A stretch of DNA of 64,000 bases from Fontivita pretiosa. Its GTDB lineage: Bacteria > Planctomycetota > Phycisphaerae > Tepidisphaerales > Tepidisphaeraceae. The stretch is from the NCBI RefSeq assembly GCF_050410795.1, contig NZ_CP191258.1, forward strand, positions 2,294,001 through 2,358,000, in the 5' to 3' direction. A program made the position numbers and the translations under genes. Below the pieces are notes generated by a model, which was not told the origin of the DNA, did not search any database, and saw only the letters and a program-made list of their open reading frames with translations. Shown here piece after piece: positions 50,971 to 60,796 of this stretch. The first letter of the stretch is position 1. Each line of letters begins with the position of its first letter.

Positions 50971-51891
50971 TCATGCCACCGCCACCGCCGCTTCGATGCC
51001 CAACGCCCGGGCCATCGTTTCCCCGATCGTCGCAGGGCTTTCGCTTACCGTGATGCCGCACTCGCGGAATATGGCGATCTTCGCGTCGGCGGTATCGTCC
51101 CCGCCACTGATGATGGCGCCGGCGTGGCCCATGCGTTTTCCCGGCGGGGCGGTCCGGCCCGCGATGAAGCCTACCACCGGCTTGCTCACGTGCTGCCTGA
51201 TGTACCGCGCCGCGTCCGATTCGTCGGTCCCTCCGATCTCGCCGATCATCACGATCCCGTCGGTCGCCCGGTCTTTCTGGAACATCGCCAGCAGATCGAT
51301 GAATCCCAGCCCCTTGATCGGATCCCCGCCGATCCCTACGGCCGTCGTCTGCCCGATCCCCCGAATGGCGCACTGCCAGACCGCCTCGTAGGTCAGCGTC
51401 CCGGAACGCGAGATGATCCCCACCTTTTTCTTCGTTTTGGCGCGTCGTGGCGGAAGGTGGATGTAGCCGGGCATGATCCCGATCTTGCACTCACCCGGAG
51501 TGATGATCCCCGGACAGTTCGGACCGATCAGCACGCTGTTGGGTTTGCTGCGCAGAAACTCCTTGACCTTGACCATGTCCAGCACCGGGATTCCCTCAGT
51601 GATGGCGACGATGACCCGGATGCCCGCGTCGGCGGCTTCCATAATCGCATCGGCGGCAAAGGCGGGGGGCACGAAGATCATCGTCGCATCCGCCCCGGTG
51701 GCCCGAACCGCCTGCTCCACCGTATTGAAAATCGGCAGCCCGTTGGGGTCGGTCTGACCGCCCTTGCCAGGCGTCACCCCCCCCACCATCTTCGTGCCGT
51801 ACTCAAGACACTGCCGGGTGTGAAACGCGCCGGCCGCGCCTGTGATTCCCTGGCAGATCACCCTCGTGTTGCGGTTAACCAGAATGCTCAT
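50971..51891 (-). CDS. sucD: Succinyl-CoA synthetase alpha subunit
   Basis: A 306-aa subunit of the TCA enzyme that makes succinate plus ATP/GTP from succinyl-CoA. MSILVNRNTRVICQGITGAA (CoA-binding Rossmann start), GGVTPGKGGQTDPNGLPIFN, LIGPNCPGIITPGECKIGIM and SRSGTLTYEAVWQC are family hallmarks. The phospho-histidine is in GHAGAIISGG. The beta subunit (sucC) is not next to it in the window. It diverges from the TPR-like gene at 52049. Confidence 0.96.
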   Translation of the reverse strand: MSILVNRNTRVICQGITGAAGAFHTRQCLEYGTKMVGGVTPGKGGQTDPNGLPIFNTVEQAVRATGADATMIFVPPAFAADAIMEAADAGIRVIVAITEGIPVLDMVKVKEFLRSKPNSVLIGPNCPGIITPGECKIGIMPGYIHLPPRRAKTKKKVGIISRSGTLTYEAVWQCAIRGIGQTTAVGIGGDPIKGLGFIDLLAMFQKDRATDGIVMIGEIGGTDESDAARYIRQHVSKPVVGFIAGRTAPPGKRMGHAGAIISGGDDTADAKIAIFRECGITVSESPATIGETMARALGIEAAVAVA

Positions 51892-52048
51892 GAGTTCGTA
51901 ACCTTACCCGTGTGCCCGATTCGCTTTTGACTCCTGCGGCCAATTGAGCGGTGAAGCCTAATGCCGCGCCGTTTTTCCCGCAATGCGCCTTGCGCCTCGC
52001 CCCCGGGCTGGTTACACTCTGTGCTTCGAGCAGGAGGCAACCACTCCC

Positions 52049-54058
52049 ATGACGGATCCATCCAATCTCCCCGTTAATATGGACCCTCTCCTCCGCCGCC
52101 TGGCCCAACTGCCACGCATGTCGGGCAAGACCTGGCAGGGCGCGATGATCACGATGACGGCCGACTTGCCCGACGACGCCGACCCCACGCAGCGCGAACT
52201 GGCCGAAGCACTGCGCTCACAAGTCTGCGGGCTTGCGATGTGGGTGGATCCGGAATCGATGGCGTGTGCGTTCAGCGAACCCCGCGTTGGCGATCAGCTC
52301 GACTTTCAGGCGTTGATGGAGACCTTTGTTCAGCTCGCCACAGACCCTCAGCACGGCGGCTATCTTCCCGGATGCGTTCAGGTCAAGTCTGAGTCCGCCG
52401 CGGCGGCGATTCGCCCGCTGCTGGATCGGCTGCATATTCCAGTAGCGATTATGGAGGAACTGTCGGCGATCGATCAGATGATCCAAACCGTCTCGCAGGC
52501 GGTACGCAGCGGCATTGCCCCGACGGGGCTGCGACAGATGCCGGGCATGACGCCGCAGATCCTTCGCGATTTCGCCGACGCCTGCGCACAGTTCTTCGAC
52601 GCCGAACCATGGAAGCACTTCCGCGGGCAACAACTGATCGAAATCATCTCTCCAAAGGTCGATCGATCGCTGCGGCTGGTGCAGATCCTGGGGCAGGCCG
52701 AGCAGGAGTTCGGCGCATCGTTTTTCCGCAACGTGCGCGACTTCAAACGCCTGTACGAGAGCGACGAACCGATGCAGAGCCTGGCCAAGACCCCGCTGTG
52801 CGGCATCACAGCCGTCGAGGCCAGTCTGCTGCCCGCCGACGACCTTGCCGCGTGGCGGGAGCTGGGCCTGCCAACGGTCATGCGCGGGCAGTATCCCCTG
52901 CCCATGATCTTCCGTCACGACGGCTTCTTCCGCCCCGACGCAGCGATCCTGGTGCACATGGAAGGGATCTTGCGCGCGATCGCCCGGGCGATCAGGGAAC
53001 GAGCGTTCGGTACCGGCACAGATCGGTGGCGAGGGCGGGTTCCCACCGCTGGCGGCGAGCAGAAGTTCTCCCTGCGGCTGCTGTACCCCTTCGCCGAGAA
53101 TGACTTGTTCGGCTTGGTGCAGGAGCTGTTCGGCATGCTTGATTCCGCCGCGGAGCAGCAAACGGATCTGTCCGACGAGCTTGAAGATGACGACGAACAG
53201 GCCCCCGAGCGGAGTCGCCGCTCGTCGGCGCAAATCGCCTCAGACACAACCCTGACGCCAAGCCAGCGCGCCAACATGCTGGCGGAACAGGCCTGGGAAG
53301 CTGGCCCGCCCGCGGCGATCGAGCTGGCCCAACAGGCGCTGAAGCTCGATCCGAACTGTAGCGAAGCGTATCTGGTTCTGGGCAGCGCCGCCGACACCAA
53401 CGGCGAGGCAATCGCGCACTTCCGCCGCGCCGTCGCCGCCGCCGAGCAAACCCTCGGACAGGATTTCTTTCAGCAGCATACCGGAGACTTCTGGGGACTG
53501 ATTCAGACCCGGCCGTACATGCGGGCGATGCACTGCCTGGCCGAAGAGCTGCGCGACGACGGGCAGTTTGACGAGGCGATCAGCGTGTATCAGCGGATGC
53601 TCGAGTTGAACCCCGACGACAACCAGGGCATCCGCGATTCGCTGGCGAGCCTGCTGCTGCGTCTGGAGCGACACGAGGAATTGCGAAAGCTGCTGGACCG
53701 CTATCCTGAGGACTGCTCCCTCGTGCACTGCTATTCCGAGGCGCTGCTGCTTTTCCGCCAGCAGGGCGCCAGCGACGCCTCCCGCAACGCCCTGCGACAG
53801 GCCATCAGGTACAACCCGTACCTGCCCGAATTCCTGCTCGGCAAGCGACGACCGCCCCGCTACGTGCCTGAGTTTTACAGTCCCGGCGACGACAATGAAG
53901 CGCGCACGTTCGCGGGGGACCTGGTTCCGTGCTGGCGGGCGACTCCCGGCGCCGTCGAGTGGCTCAAAGCCCAGCTCCCGGGCAAACGGCCCGGCTCATC
54001 CAGGCGCAACGGGTCGGGCAAGGCCGCCGGCTCATCCCGGCCCAAACCAAAAGAGTAA
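52049..54058 (+). CDS. ST7-like TPR protein with DUF6930-like N-terminus
   Basis: A 669-aa protein. ATG at 52049 follows CAGGAGGC. The first 150 residues (KTWQGAMITMTADLPDDADP, FSEPRVGD, VPAIMEEL-type IPVAIMEELSAIDQM) resemble the DUF6930 fold; a middle region contains LCGITAVEASLLPADDLAAW. The last third has TPR-like helices (AIELAQQALKLDPNCSEAYL, AISVYQRMLELNPDDNQGIR) and a terminal PRYVPEFYSPGDDNEA segment resembling the ST7 family. The tail is Lys/Pro/Gly-rich. Cytoplasmic, no signal peptide. Function unknown. Confidence 0.7.
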   Translation: MTDPSNLPVNMDPLLRRLAQLPRMSGKTWQGAMITMTADLPDDADPTQRELAEALRSQVCGLAMWVDPESMACAFSEPRVGDQLDFQALMETFVQLATDPQHGGYLPGCVQVKSESAAAAIRPLLDRLHIPVAIMEELSAIDQMIQTVSQAVRSGIAPTGLRQMPGMTPQILRDFADACAQFFDAEPWKHFRGQQLIEIISPKVDRSLRLVQILGQAEQEFGASFFRNVRDFKRLYESDEPMQSLAKTPLCGITAVEASLLPADDLAAWRELGLPTVMRGQYPLPMIFRHDGFFRPDAAILVHMEGILRAIARAIRERAFGTGTDRWRGRVPTAGGEQKFSLRLLYPFAENDLFGLVQELFGMLDSAAEQQTDLSDELEDDDEQAPERSRRSSAQIASDTTLTPSQRANMLAEQAWEAGPPAAIELAQQALKLDPNCSEAYLVLGSAADTNGEAIAHFRRAVAAAEQTLGQDFFQQHTGDFWGLIQTRPYMRAMHCLAEELRDDGQFDEAISVYQRMLELNPDDNQGIRDSLASLLLRLERHEELRKLLDRYPEDCSLVHCYSEALLLFRQQGASDASRNALRQAIRYNPYLPEFLLGKRRPPRYVPEFYSPGDDNEARTFAGDLVPCWRATPGAVEWLKAQLPGKRPGSSRRNGSGKAAGSSRPKPKE

Positions 54059-54110
54059 CACCGCCATCACCGGGCGGTCGGGGCTTTTCAGTTCAACCCA
54101 TTCACAGACC

Positions 54111-55190
54111 ATGAGACCGCACAGACTGTTGAGCAACTACAAGATCGGATCAGGATCAGCAAGCGGATTATTCACCAGGCTGTCGGCGACGATCGGCGTG
54201 TTTTTGCTCGTCGTGGCGGGCTTGGCGCAGGCAGCGGAGATTTACGTTGCGCCCGAGGGAGACGACCGTGCGGCGGGCACGCCCGAGGCGCCGCTGGCCA
54301 GCCCCGCCGCTGCCTTCGCCCGCGCCGCGCCCGGCGATGTCATCCGTCTGCTGCCCGGAACCTACCGCCTCAGCGACACCCTCCGCGCCGCTCGCGACGG
54401 AACCGAACACAGCCCCATACGCGTCGAGCCGGCCGATCCCGATTCCCGGCCCGTCCTGGACTTTTCCGCCCAGCCCACCGACAGCAAGTCGCGTGGAATC
54501 GAGCTGCCCCGCGACTGGTGGCAGATCGTCGGGCTGGAAGTTGTCGGTGCCGGTGATAACGGGATCAACATCACCGGCGGGCACAATATGGTTCAGCGAT
54601 GCGTCGTGCACCAGTGCCGCGACAGCGGCATCCAGCTCGGCAGCGGCGCCAACCATAATCTCGTGAGCGATTGCGACTCGTTCCGAAACGCTGACCCCCA
54701 CAACCGTGGCGAAAACGCCGACGGCTTCGCCGCAAAAGGCAGGATCGGACCCGGCAACGTCTTTCGCAACTGCCGGGCATGGGAAAACTGCGACGACGGC
54801 TGGGATCTGTGGGAAGCGCCGGTGCCAGTGCGGATCGAGAACTGCCTGGCCTTTCGCAACGGGATCAACCTCTGGTCAATTCCCAACTTTGCCGGCGACG
54901 GCAACGGCTTCAAGCTGGGGGGCAATCACGTGCCCGCGGCGCACGTGGTGGTGCGATGTGTGGCGATCGATCATCCCCATCGCGGATTCGATCAGAACAA
55001 CAACGCCGCCGGATTGACCATCGAGGACTGCCTGGCCATTCGCTGCGAGTACGGCTTTTATCTGCCCGCCGCGCCCAGACAGGGGCCGGGGCATGTGCTG
55101 CGGCGGAACATCGCGCTGGACTGCCCGGTGAAGATCGCCGATGGCTCGCACCAGGTGCAGAACCGCTGGATGGGCGAGCAGAGCAAGTAA
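54111..55190 (+). CDS. Exported PL9-like pectate lyase (right-handed beta-helix)
   Basis: A 359-aa protein with a signal peptide (about residues 22-42, TIGVFLLVVAGLAQA). IYVAPEGDDRAAGTPEAPLA is the usual beta-helix leader. The core GENADGFAAKGRIGPGNVF, RNCRAWENCDDGWDLWEA and GNGFKLGGNHVP matches family 9 polysaccharide lyases: Ca-binding Asp residues and the DGFAAK lysine that acts as base in Pel9A-like enzymes. Cleavage of pectate by elimination is likely. Start at 54111 is weakly supported by its ribosome-binding site; an upstream frame is basic and unlikely. Confidence 0.88.
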   Translation: MRPHRLLSNYKIGSGSASGLFTRLSATIGVFLLVVAGLAQAAEIYVAPEGDDRAAGTPEAPLASPAAAFARAAPGDVIRLLPGTYRLSDTLRAARDGTEHSPIRVEPADPDSRPVLDFSAQPTDSKSRGIELPRDWWQIVGLEVVGAGDNGINITGGHNMVQRCVVHQCRDSGIQLGSGANHNLVSDCDSFRNADPHNRGENADGFAAKGRIGPGNVFRNCRAWENCDDGWDLWEAPVPVRIENCLAFRNGINLWSIPNFAGDGNGFKLGGNHVPAAHVVVRCVAIDHPHRGFDQNNNAAGLTIEDCLAIRCEYGFYLPAAPRQGPGHVLRRNIALDCPVKIADGSHQVQNRWMGEQSK

Positions 55191-55222
55191 CCGCGGCACA
55201 GGCGAAAAGGCGCGTGGCAAGA

Positions 55223-57940
55223 TCAATCCAGATCGTCGGGGATCGTGTCCAGATCGCGATACGTTCGGGGGCGCCGCGGCGGCTCGGGGGCCACCGGCTC
55301 GTCCGTATGCACCAGATGCCGGTCGGTCGATCCGGTACGCACGACCTGCGGAGGCGCGGTCGGGGGCGTGGTCGAGTCATTCGGGGACTTTGCCGGCTGC
55401 TCATTGTTGCGAGGCGGGATCCGCTGCGGCGTGGCGCGCCCGCCGACCGACGACGGCTCATCGCCCGCTTCCGGTTCCCGCGGCTGCGACCGCGGCCCGT
55501 CCGCGGCAGGTGCATCGATCCCGCCGGAAGTCTGCGCAGCAGAGGCCTGGCTGCCAGCCTCGGGCTGGGACTGGCCATTGGCCTGCGATTCGGCGGCGGC
55601 GCGTTCGCGGCGCCGGCGGTGGCGACGCCCGCCGCGCCGACGACGGCGCCGCCGCGGCTGCTCGCCTTCCTGTGCCCCCGTGCTCGAATCCTCAGGCGGA
55701 TACTTCTCGTTGCCCGGCTCGGGCGCGTCGTCCGGGTCCATCGCCGGCTCCGCTGATGCCTCCACCAGCGGCTCATCCGACGACTGTGGCGATTGCCGCA
55801 TTCCGGCCGACTCGACCTCGACTGCTGCATCGTCCTGCCCGGCGGGGGATTCTTCGGCGCTCATCGCCGGCTGAGCACCGCCGTTGCCGCCATTGCCATT
55901 GCGTCCCCGCCCGCGGCGACCGCGACGTCGACGACGCCGACGACGACCGCCGCCCTCGCCAAACTCAGGCTCATCCTCCACCGCGGATGGCGCCTCCCCG
56001 ATCGGCTCGACGGCATCGTCCAGCTCGACCACATGCTGCTCCGGTGGCGGGGGCAGGTCCCTTTCCGAGCTTTCCGTCGGTGCTGAAGCCAGGGCCGGGG
56101 CCGGACCAGAAACGGCGGCGGCGGCACGCACCTCCTCACGCTCCTCGACGGCGTCGGCGGCGCTTTCCAGCTCGTCCTGATCCTCCAGCTCGGCGCGGTA
56201 TCGTTCGGCTTCGGCGGCGGCCTGGTCCGAATCCCGGCGCTGGGGCTGCGCTGTCGCCGCAGTCTCCGATCGCCGCAGCGACTGCGATCCGCCACGACGC
56301 TGGTCGCGCCCCGATCCGCCACGACGATCCTCCCGACGCCCCGCTGGCGCAGGCAAAGCTCCGGCGGATCGCACCACCGTCGGCGCGTACTGATCGTGCG
56401 GGCTCATCCCCAGCGATTCCAGGTACACCAGCCCCTCGCGGCTGTCGAACAACTGAAGCCGCAGCTCGTCCAGACCAAGCTGCGCATCGTGATGAACGAT
56501 GATCCGCTTGCCGGTCTGTTGCTCCATGTTGGCCAACTGCGCCCGCTTGCGGTTCAGCAGGTAAAACGCCACATCCGGGCACACGCTCAGCTCCACGCGC
56601 ACCACCCGCTGGTCGTGAACCGCGATCGCCAGCTTCCGCATCACGTCCAGGCTCATGCTCTCAGGGGTCTTGACCAGCCCCGAGCCTTTGCAGTGCGGGC
56701 AGTCGAAGTAGATCGAGCGCTTCAGGCTCGGGCGCATGCGCTGGCGGGTCATTTCGATGATGCCGAACTGGCTCATCCGCAGGACCTTGGTCTTGGCGCG
56801 ATCCTTCTTGAGGTTTTCGTGCAGCCTTTTTTCCAGCTCGCGGCGGTGCCGTTCGTACCGCAGGTCGATGAAGTCGCAGATGATCACCCCGCCCAGGTCA
56901 CGCAGACGAAGCTGCCGCGGGATCTCGTCGGCGGCCTCCAGGTCGGTCTTGAAGGCGGTCATCTCCGCGTCGGCATGGTCGCGGAACTTGCCGCTGTTGA
57001 CGTCGATGGCGACGATCGCCTCGGTGGAATCGATCACCAGCGACCCGCCGCTGGGCAGCGGCACGTGCCGGCTGTACATCTTCTCGATCTCGTGCTCGAT
57101 GCCGTATTTGTGAAACAGCGGAATCGGCTCCTCATACAGCTCCACCTTGTTTTTCGTCCGCGGCATCGCGATCTTGAAGAACTCCTTGATCCGCCTGGCC
57201 ACGTCCCTGTTGTCCACCACGATCCGTTCGATGTCCGAGCTGTATACGTCGCGGACGGTGCGGGTGACCAGGTCGCCTTCGGTGTACAGCTCGACCGGGG
57301 CCGGCTGCTTCATCTTCTTCTGGATGTTCTCCCACAGCCGGGTGAGGTATTTCAGGTCGCGTTCGATTTCGGTCTTGGTTTTGCCCACGCCCGCGGTTCG
57401 GATGATGAAGCCGACGTCCTGGATCGGCTTGAGCTGATCCAGGATAGCGCGCAGGCGGCGGCGCTCCTCCTCGTCCTCGATCTTGCGGCTGATGCCGAAC
57501 TTGCTCATCCCGGGCATCATCACCAGGATTCGCCCCGGGATGCTCAGGTAGGTGGTGAGGGTCGGGCCTTTGGTGCCGATGCCTTCCTTGATGATCTGGA
57601 CGGTGATCTCATCGCCTCGGCGCAGGCAGCGCTGGATCGGCGGGCGGTCCCGCCGCGCCATTTTCCGTCCGACGGCCTCGGTCACGTCCCCCCCTTTCTT
57701 CCCGAAGTAGCTCGGCATCAGGTCGGAGATGTGCAGAAAGCCGTTGCGACCCAGCCCGAAATCGACGAACGCCGCCTGGATCGAAGGCTCGACATTGGTC
57801 ACACGTCCCTTGTAGATGTTGCCGACATGAGACGTGGAGCTGGCCCGCTCCATGTACAGTTCTTCAAGTTTGCCGTCTTCCAGAAGAGCGATTCGGCATT
57901 CCTCGCCCTCCGAGACGTTGATCAACATTTCTTTTGCCAT
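55223..57940 (-). CDS. rng: Ribonuclease E/G
   Basis: A 905-aa endoribonuclease for mRNA decay and rRNA processing. The start MAKEMLINVSEGEECRIALL at 57940 is at the family N-terminus. The S1 domain (about residues 36-150) reads VGNIYKGRVTNVEPSIQAAF and NGFLHISDLMPSYFG. The catalytic Asp pair is in IVAIDVNSGKF and GGVIICDFIDL. The zinc link CPHCKG follows. The C-terminal 350 residues are low-complexity: Arg/Gly/Glu/Ala-rich with RRRRRRRGRRGRGRN-type stretches and repeats of acidic/basic patches, probably an RNA- and partner-binding scaffold as in RNase E. It ends the minus-strand PTS/HPF cluster. Confidence 0.93.
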   Translation of the reverse strand: MAKEMLINVSEGEECRIALLEDGKLEELYMERASSTSHVGNIYKGRVTNVEPSIQAAFVDFGLGRNGFLHISDLMPSYFGKKGGDVTEAVGRKMARRDRPPIQRCLRRGDEITVQIIKEGIGTKGPTLTTYLSIPGRILVMMPGMSKFGISRKIEDEEERRRLRAILDQLKPIQDVGFIIRTAGVGKTKTEIERDLKYLTRLWENIQKKMKQPAPVELYTEGDLVTRTVRDVYSSDIERIVVDNRDVARRIKEFFKIAMPRTKNKVELYEEPIPLFHKYGIEHEIEKMYSRHVPLPSGGSLVIDSTEAIVAIDVNSGKFRDHADAEMTAFKTDLEAADEIPRQLRLRDLGGVIICDFIDLRYERHRRELEKRLHENLKKDRAKTKVLRMSQFGIIEMTRQRMRPSLKRSIYFDCPHCKGSGLVKTPESMSLDVMRKLAIAVHDQRVVRVELSVCPDVAFYLLNRKRAQLANMEQQTGKRIIVHHDAQLGLDELRLQLFDSREGLVYLESLGMSPHDQYAPTVVRSAGALPAPAGRREDRRGGSGRDQRRGGSQSLRRSETAATAQPQRRDSDQAAAEAERYRAELEDQDELESAADAVEEREEVRAAAAVSGPAPALASAPTESSERDLPPPPEQHVVELDDAVEPIGEAPSAVEDEPEFGEGGGRRRRRRRRGRRGRGRNGNGGNGGAQPAMSAEESPAGQDDAAVEVESAGMRQSPQSSDEPLVEASAEPAMDPDDAPEPGNEKYPPEDSSTGAQEGEQPRRRRRRRGGRRHRRRRERAAAESQANGQSQPEAGSQASAAQTSGGIDAPAADGPRSQPREPEAGDEPSSVGGRATPQRIPPRNNEQPAKSPNDSTTPPTAPPQVVRTGSTDRHLVHTDEPVAPEPPRRPRTYRDLDTIPDDLD

Positions 57941-58052
57941 AGAAAACTGAGGAGGCAGGCAGGTCAAGAGACACCGGGGCACGATGGGAACGGAGCAGGG
58001 CCGCTCTACCTTCGTGCCTGCGTGATTTCGTGCCTGTGTGCCTTCAACTCCA

Positions 58053-59789
58053 TCAAAATGCCTCTGGAATGATCTTGCGTGTTTCCTCTCGCAGGTAATG
58101 CATGACCTGCCGTTCGCTGTCGAAGCTCATGACCTTTCGCGCCACGTTGCGCGCATGTTCCATCGTCGTGGAACGAATGACCTTCTTGACCTCCGGAATG
58201 TCCGGGCCGTTCATGCTGAACGTGGTCAGTCCCAGCCCCAGGAGCAACAGAGTGTACAGCGGCTCGCCGGCCATTTCACCGCAGACGCTCACCCCGATGC
58301 CGTTGCGCGCCCCGGCGCGGATCACGTCGCGGATCAGCGTCAGCACCGCTGGATGCGCCGGACAGAACAGCCCCGCCACTCGCTCGTTGGTGCGATCCAC
58401 CGCCAGCGTGTACTGGATCAGGTCGTTGGTCCCGATGGAAAAAAAGTTCACTTCCTTGGCGAAGCTGTTGGCCATGATGGCGGCGGAGGGCACCTCGATC
58501 ATGATCCCGATGGGGATGTCGCGTCGATACGGCAACCCCTCGTCGTCCATCTCCTCCATCACGTCATTCAGTATCATTTTAGCCTGCCGAAGCTCCATCA
58601 GCGTGCTGATCATGGGGAACATGATCCGCACATCCCCGGTGACGCTGGCGCGCAGGATCGCGCGCAACTGCCGCTTGAACATCGGGATATCGTGCAGGCA
58701 CATGCGGATCGAGCGATCCCCCAGAAACGGGTTGCGCTCCGGGGCCGGCGAACGCTCCTGCGTGTACTTGTCGGCGCCGAGATCCAGCGTGCGGATGACC
58801 AGCGGCCGGCCCCCCAGCCGCCGCGTGGCGTCGGTGTAGGCGGCGTAATGTTCCTCCTCCGACGGCTCGTGATCCGACGCCAGATACAGAAACTCCGTGC
58901 GATACAGCCCGATGCCCTCGGCGCCGCGGAGCAGCGCGTCGTCGATCTCCTCGGGAAACTCGATGTTCGCCAGCAGGCTGACGATATGCCCGTCCAGCGT
59001 CTGCGCCGGCAGGTCGCGCAGCATCGCCAGCTCGCTCTCCAGACGAAGCTGGGCACGCTCATACTCGCGATGCTGGGCGATCTGCTCCGGATCGGGATTG
59101 ACGATGACCACCCCGCGCGTGCCGTCGATGATCACCGTGTCCCCCCCGCTGACTTCGGCGGTGATATTGCCCAGCCCCACCACCGCCGGAATCCCCAGCG
59201 CCCGGGCCACGATCGCCGTGTGACTGGTCCGCCCCCCCACATCCGTGGCAAACCCGCGAACGTGCGTCTTGTCCAGCGCCGCGGTCTGGCTGGGCAGCAG
59301 GTCGTGAGCGATCACCACCACGTCCTGCTCCAGATGCGTCAGGTCCGAGTGACGCTGCCCGATCAGGTTCCGCAGCAGGCTCCGCTCCAGATCGTAAATG
59401 TCCTTGACCCGCTCGGCGAAATGCGCAGGCATCTGCTGGAACATCGCCGCATAACGCCGCATCACCGTGCTGACGGCGTACTCGGCGGTCACCTGCTGCG
59501 TGCGGATCTCCTCGTTGACCTGGTTGCTCAGCGTCGGGTCCTTGAGCAGACCCATGTGAAAATCGAAGATCGCCCCCAGTTGCTTGCCGTATTTGGCCGT
59601 CAGCTCGTCGCGGAGTTTCTGGCGTTCGACGATGGTGGCGGCAACCGCCTTGCCGAAACGCTCGATCTCCTTGGGAACCTCTTCGGGCGCAACGCGACGC
59701 TTGGGGATGACCAGGTTCTCGGCGTCCAGCACGACCGCCGTGCTGATCACCACCCCGGGAGAAACGCCGATGCCCTTTTTGATCTCCAT
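58053..59789 (-). CDS. ptsI: PTS enzyme I
   Basis: A 578-aa phosphoenolpyruvate-protein phosphotransferase that passes phosphate from PEP to HPr. The start MEIKKGIGVSPGVVISTAVV at 59789 is the family N-terminus. The swivelling His domain holds GGRTSHTAIVARALGIPAVV (phospho-His). EGIGLYRTEFLYL and PMISTLMELRQAK belong to the PEP-binding barrel, and VSVCGEMAGEPLYTLLLLG carries the active-site Cys. It is preceded by ptsH. No sugar permease is in view. Confidence 0.95.
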   Translation of the reverse strand: MEIKKGIGVSPGVVISTAVVLDAENLVIPKRRVAPEEVPKEIERFGKAVAATIVERQKLRDELTAKYGKQLGAIFDFHMGLLKDPTLSNQVNEEIRTQQVTAEYAVSTVMRRYAAMFQQMPAHFAERVKDIYDLERSLLRNLIGQRHSDLTHLEQDVVVIAHDLLPSQTAALDKTHVRGFATDVGGRTSHTAIVARALGIPAVVGLGNITAEVSGGDTVIIDGTRGVVIVNPDPEQIAQHREYERAQLRLESELAMLRDLPAQTLDGHIVSLLANIEFPEEIDDALLRGAEGIGLYRTEFLYLASDHEPSEEEHYAAYTDATRRLGGRPLVIRTLDLGADKYTQERSPAPERNPFLGDRSIRMCLHDIPMFKRQLRAILRASVTGDVRIMFPMISTLMELRQAKMILNDVMEEMDDEGLPYRRDIPIGIMIEVPSAAIMANSFAKEVNFFSIGTNDLIQYTLAVDRTNERVAGLFCPAHPAVLTLIRDVIRAGARNGIGVSVCGEMAGEPLYTLLLLGLGLTTFSMNGPDIPEVKKVIRSTTMEHARNVARKVMSFDSERQVMHYLREETRKIIPEAF

Positions 59790-59937
59790 CGAAATCCAAG
59801 GATCAAGGCCGAAGGATGAAGGACGAAGATCAGGCCGAGAACCCCAGGCGCCGCGCAAAACTTCTGCCGGCCCGGCCGGCTGCTCTCATCCGTCCGACCT
59901 GGACTCATCCTTCATCCTTCATCCTTGATCCTTTCCT

Positions 59938-60219
59938 CTACTCTTCTCCAAACTTGTTCTCAAACAGCTCGGCCAGCTTCGCGACCGCCTGCTCCGCATC
60001 CTCGCCTTCGGCTTCGATGCGGATGGGCGTGCCCGGCATCGCCGCGAGGATAATCATCTGCATCACACTCTTGCCATCCGCCTCCGCGGGCTCCTCACCG
60101 CCCTTGTACACGGTGATCCGGCTGGAGAACTGGTTGGCCAGGTCCACGAACTGCATGGCCGGCCTGGCATGCAAACCCAGCTTGTTGCTTACCACAATCT
60201 CGCGCGAGGCTTTGGGCAT
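59938..60219 (-). CDS. ptsH: HPr-like phosphocarrier protein
   Basis: A 93-aa protein. LGLHARPAMQFVDLANQF carries the phosphorylated His-15 equivalent. DGKSVMQMIILAAMPGTPIR has the Ser-46 equivalent (regulatory site). The length and end (ELFENKFGEE) are normal for HPr. It lies between the EIIA gene and ptsI on the minus strand and takes phosphate from enzyme I. Confidence 0.94.
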   Translation of the reverse strand: MPKASREIVVSNKLGLHARPAMQFVDLANQFSSRITVYKGGEEPAEADGKSVMQMIILAAMPGTPIRIEAEGEDAEQAVAKLAELFENKFGEE

Positions 60220-60315
60220 GTGAAGCGAGGGCAGAAGGCGGCGGGCAGGGGGCAGAAGAAGCAGACTCGCCTACCGCCGCTTCTTCTGTTGTGCCCTCAT
60301 CCCTCTGCCCTTCCT

Positions 60316-60783
60316 TTACTTTCCTTGGTCCGCCTCGTCGAGCAGGTCGCTGATCGCCTGTCGCGTGGTACTCTGCCGCAGAAATCGGCGGAACATGTCC
60401 TTCTGAAGGTTGGAAAAGATGATGTTCATCGCCTGAAGGTGCTGCTGCGGCTGGTTCTCCGGGCTCAGCAGCAGCACGATGCTGTAGACCGGCTGATGAT
60501 CCAGGGCGGCAAAGTCGATCCCGCTGCTGCTGCGCCCGATCGTGCCGACCATCTTCCTGATCTTCGGGTGCTTCACGTGCGGAACCGCCACCCCCTTGCC
60601 GAACCCCGTCGAGCCGTTCTGCTCGCGCTTGACCAGCGCCGCCACCACCTCGTCAATCACCGACGCGGGCAACGCCCCGGCCTGCGACAGCGACTCCACC
60701 AGCTCACGGATCGCGCCATCCCGGTCGCTGGCCTTCAGCTCCGGCACGATCGCCTCAGTTACGATGAATTCCTTCAGCTTCAT
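60316..60783 (-). CDS. PTS IIA domain protein (PtsN/fructose-like)
   Basis: A 155-aa EIIA of the nitrogen/fructose type. MKLKEFIVTEAIVPELKASD is the usual start. GSTGFGKGVAVPHVKHPKIR carries the phospho-His (V-A-V-P-H). IVLLLSPENQPQQHLQAMNI is the second signature. It follows hpf by 13 bp on the minus strand. Without EIIB/EIIC it probably serves regulation, as PtsN does. Confidence 0.93.
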   Translation of the reverse strand: MKLKEFIVTEAIVPELKASDRDGAIRELVESLSQAGALPASVIDEVVAALVKREQNGSTGFGKGVAVPHVKHPKIRKMVGTIGRSSSGIDFAALDHQPVYSIVLLLSPENQPQQHLQAMNIIFSNLQKDMFRRFLRQSTTRQAISDLLDEADQGK

Positions 60784-60796
60784 AAGTCTGCTCGTT

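Noticed and set aside
59799..59935. Repeated AAGGATGAAGGA / TCCTTCATCCTT words between ptsI and ptsH
   Set aside because: Simple-sequence spacer with imperfect inverted symmetry; no feature could be supported.
60253..60288. CAGAAGAAGC/GCTTCTTCTG hairpin between HPr and EIIA genes
   Set aside because: Long loop and no T-run on the relevant strand; probably a chance repeat in purine/pyrimidine-rich spacer.
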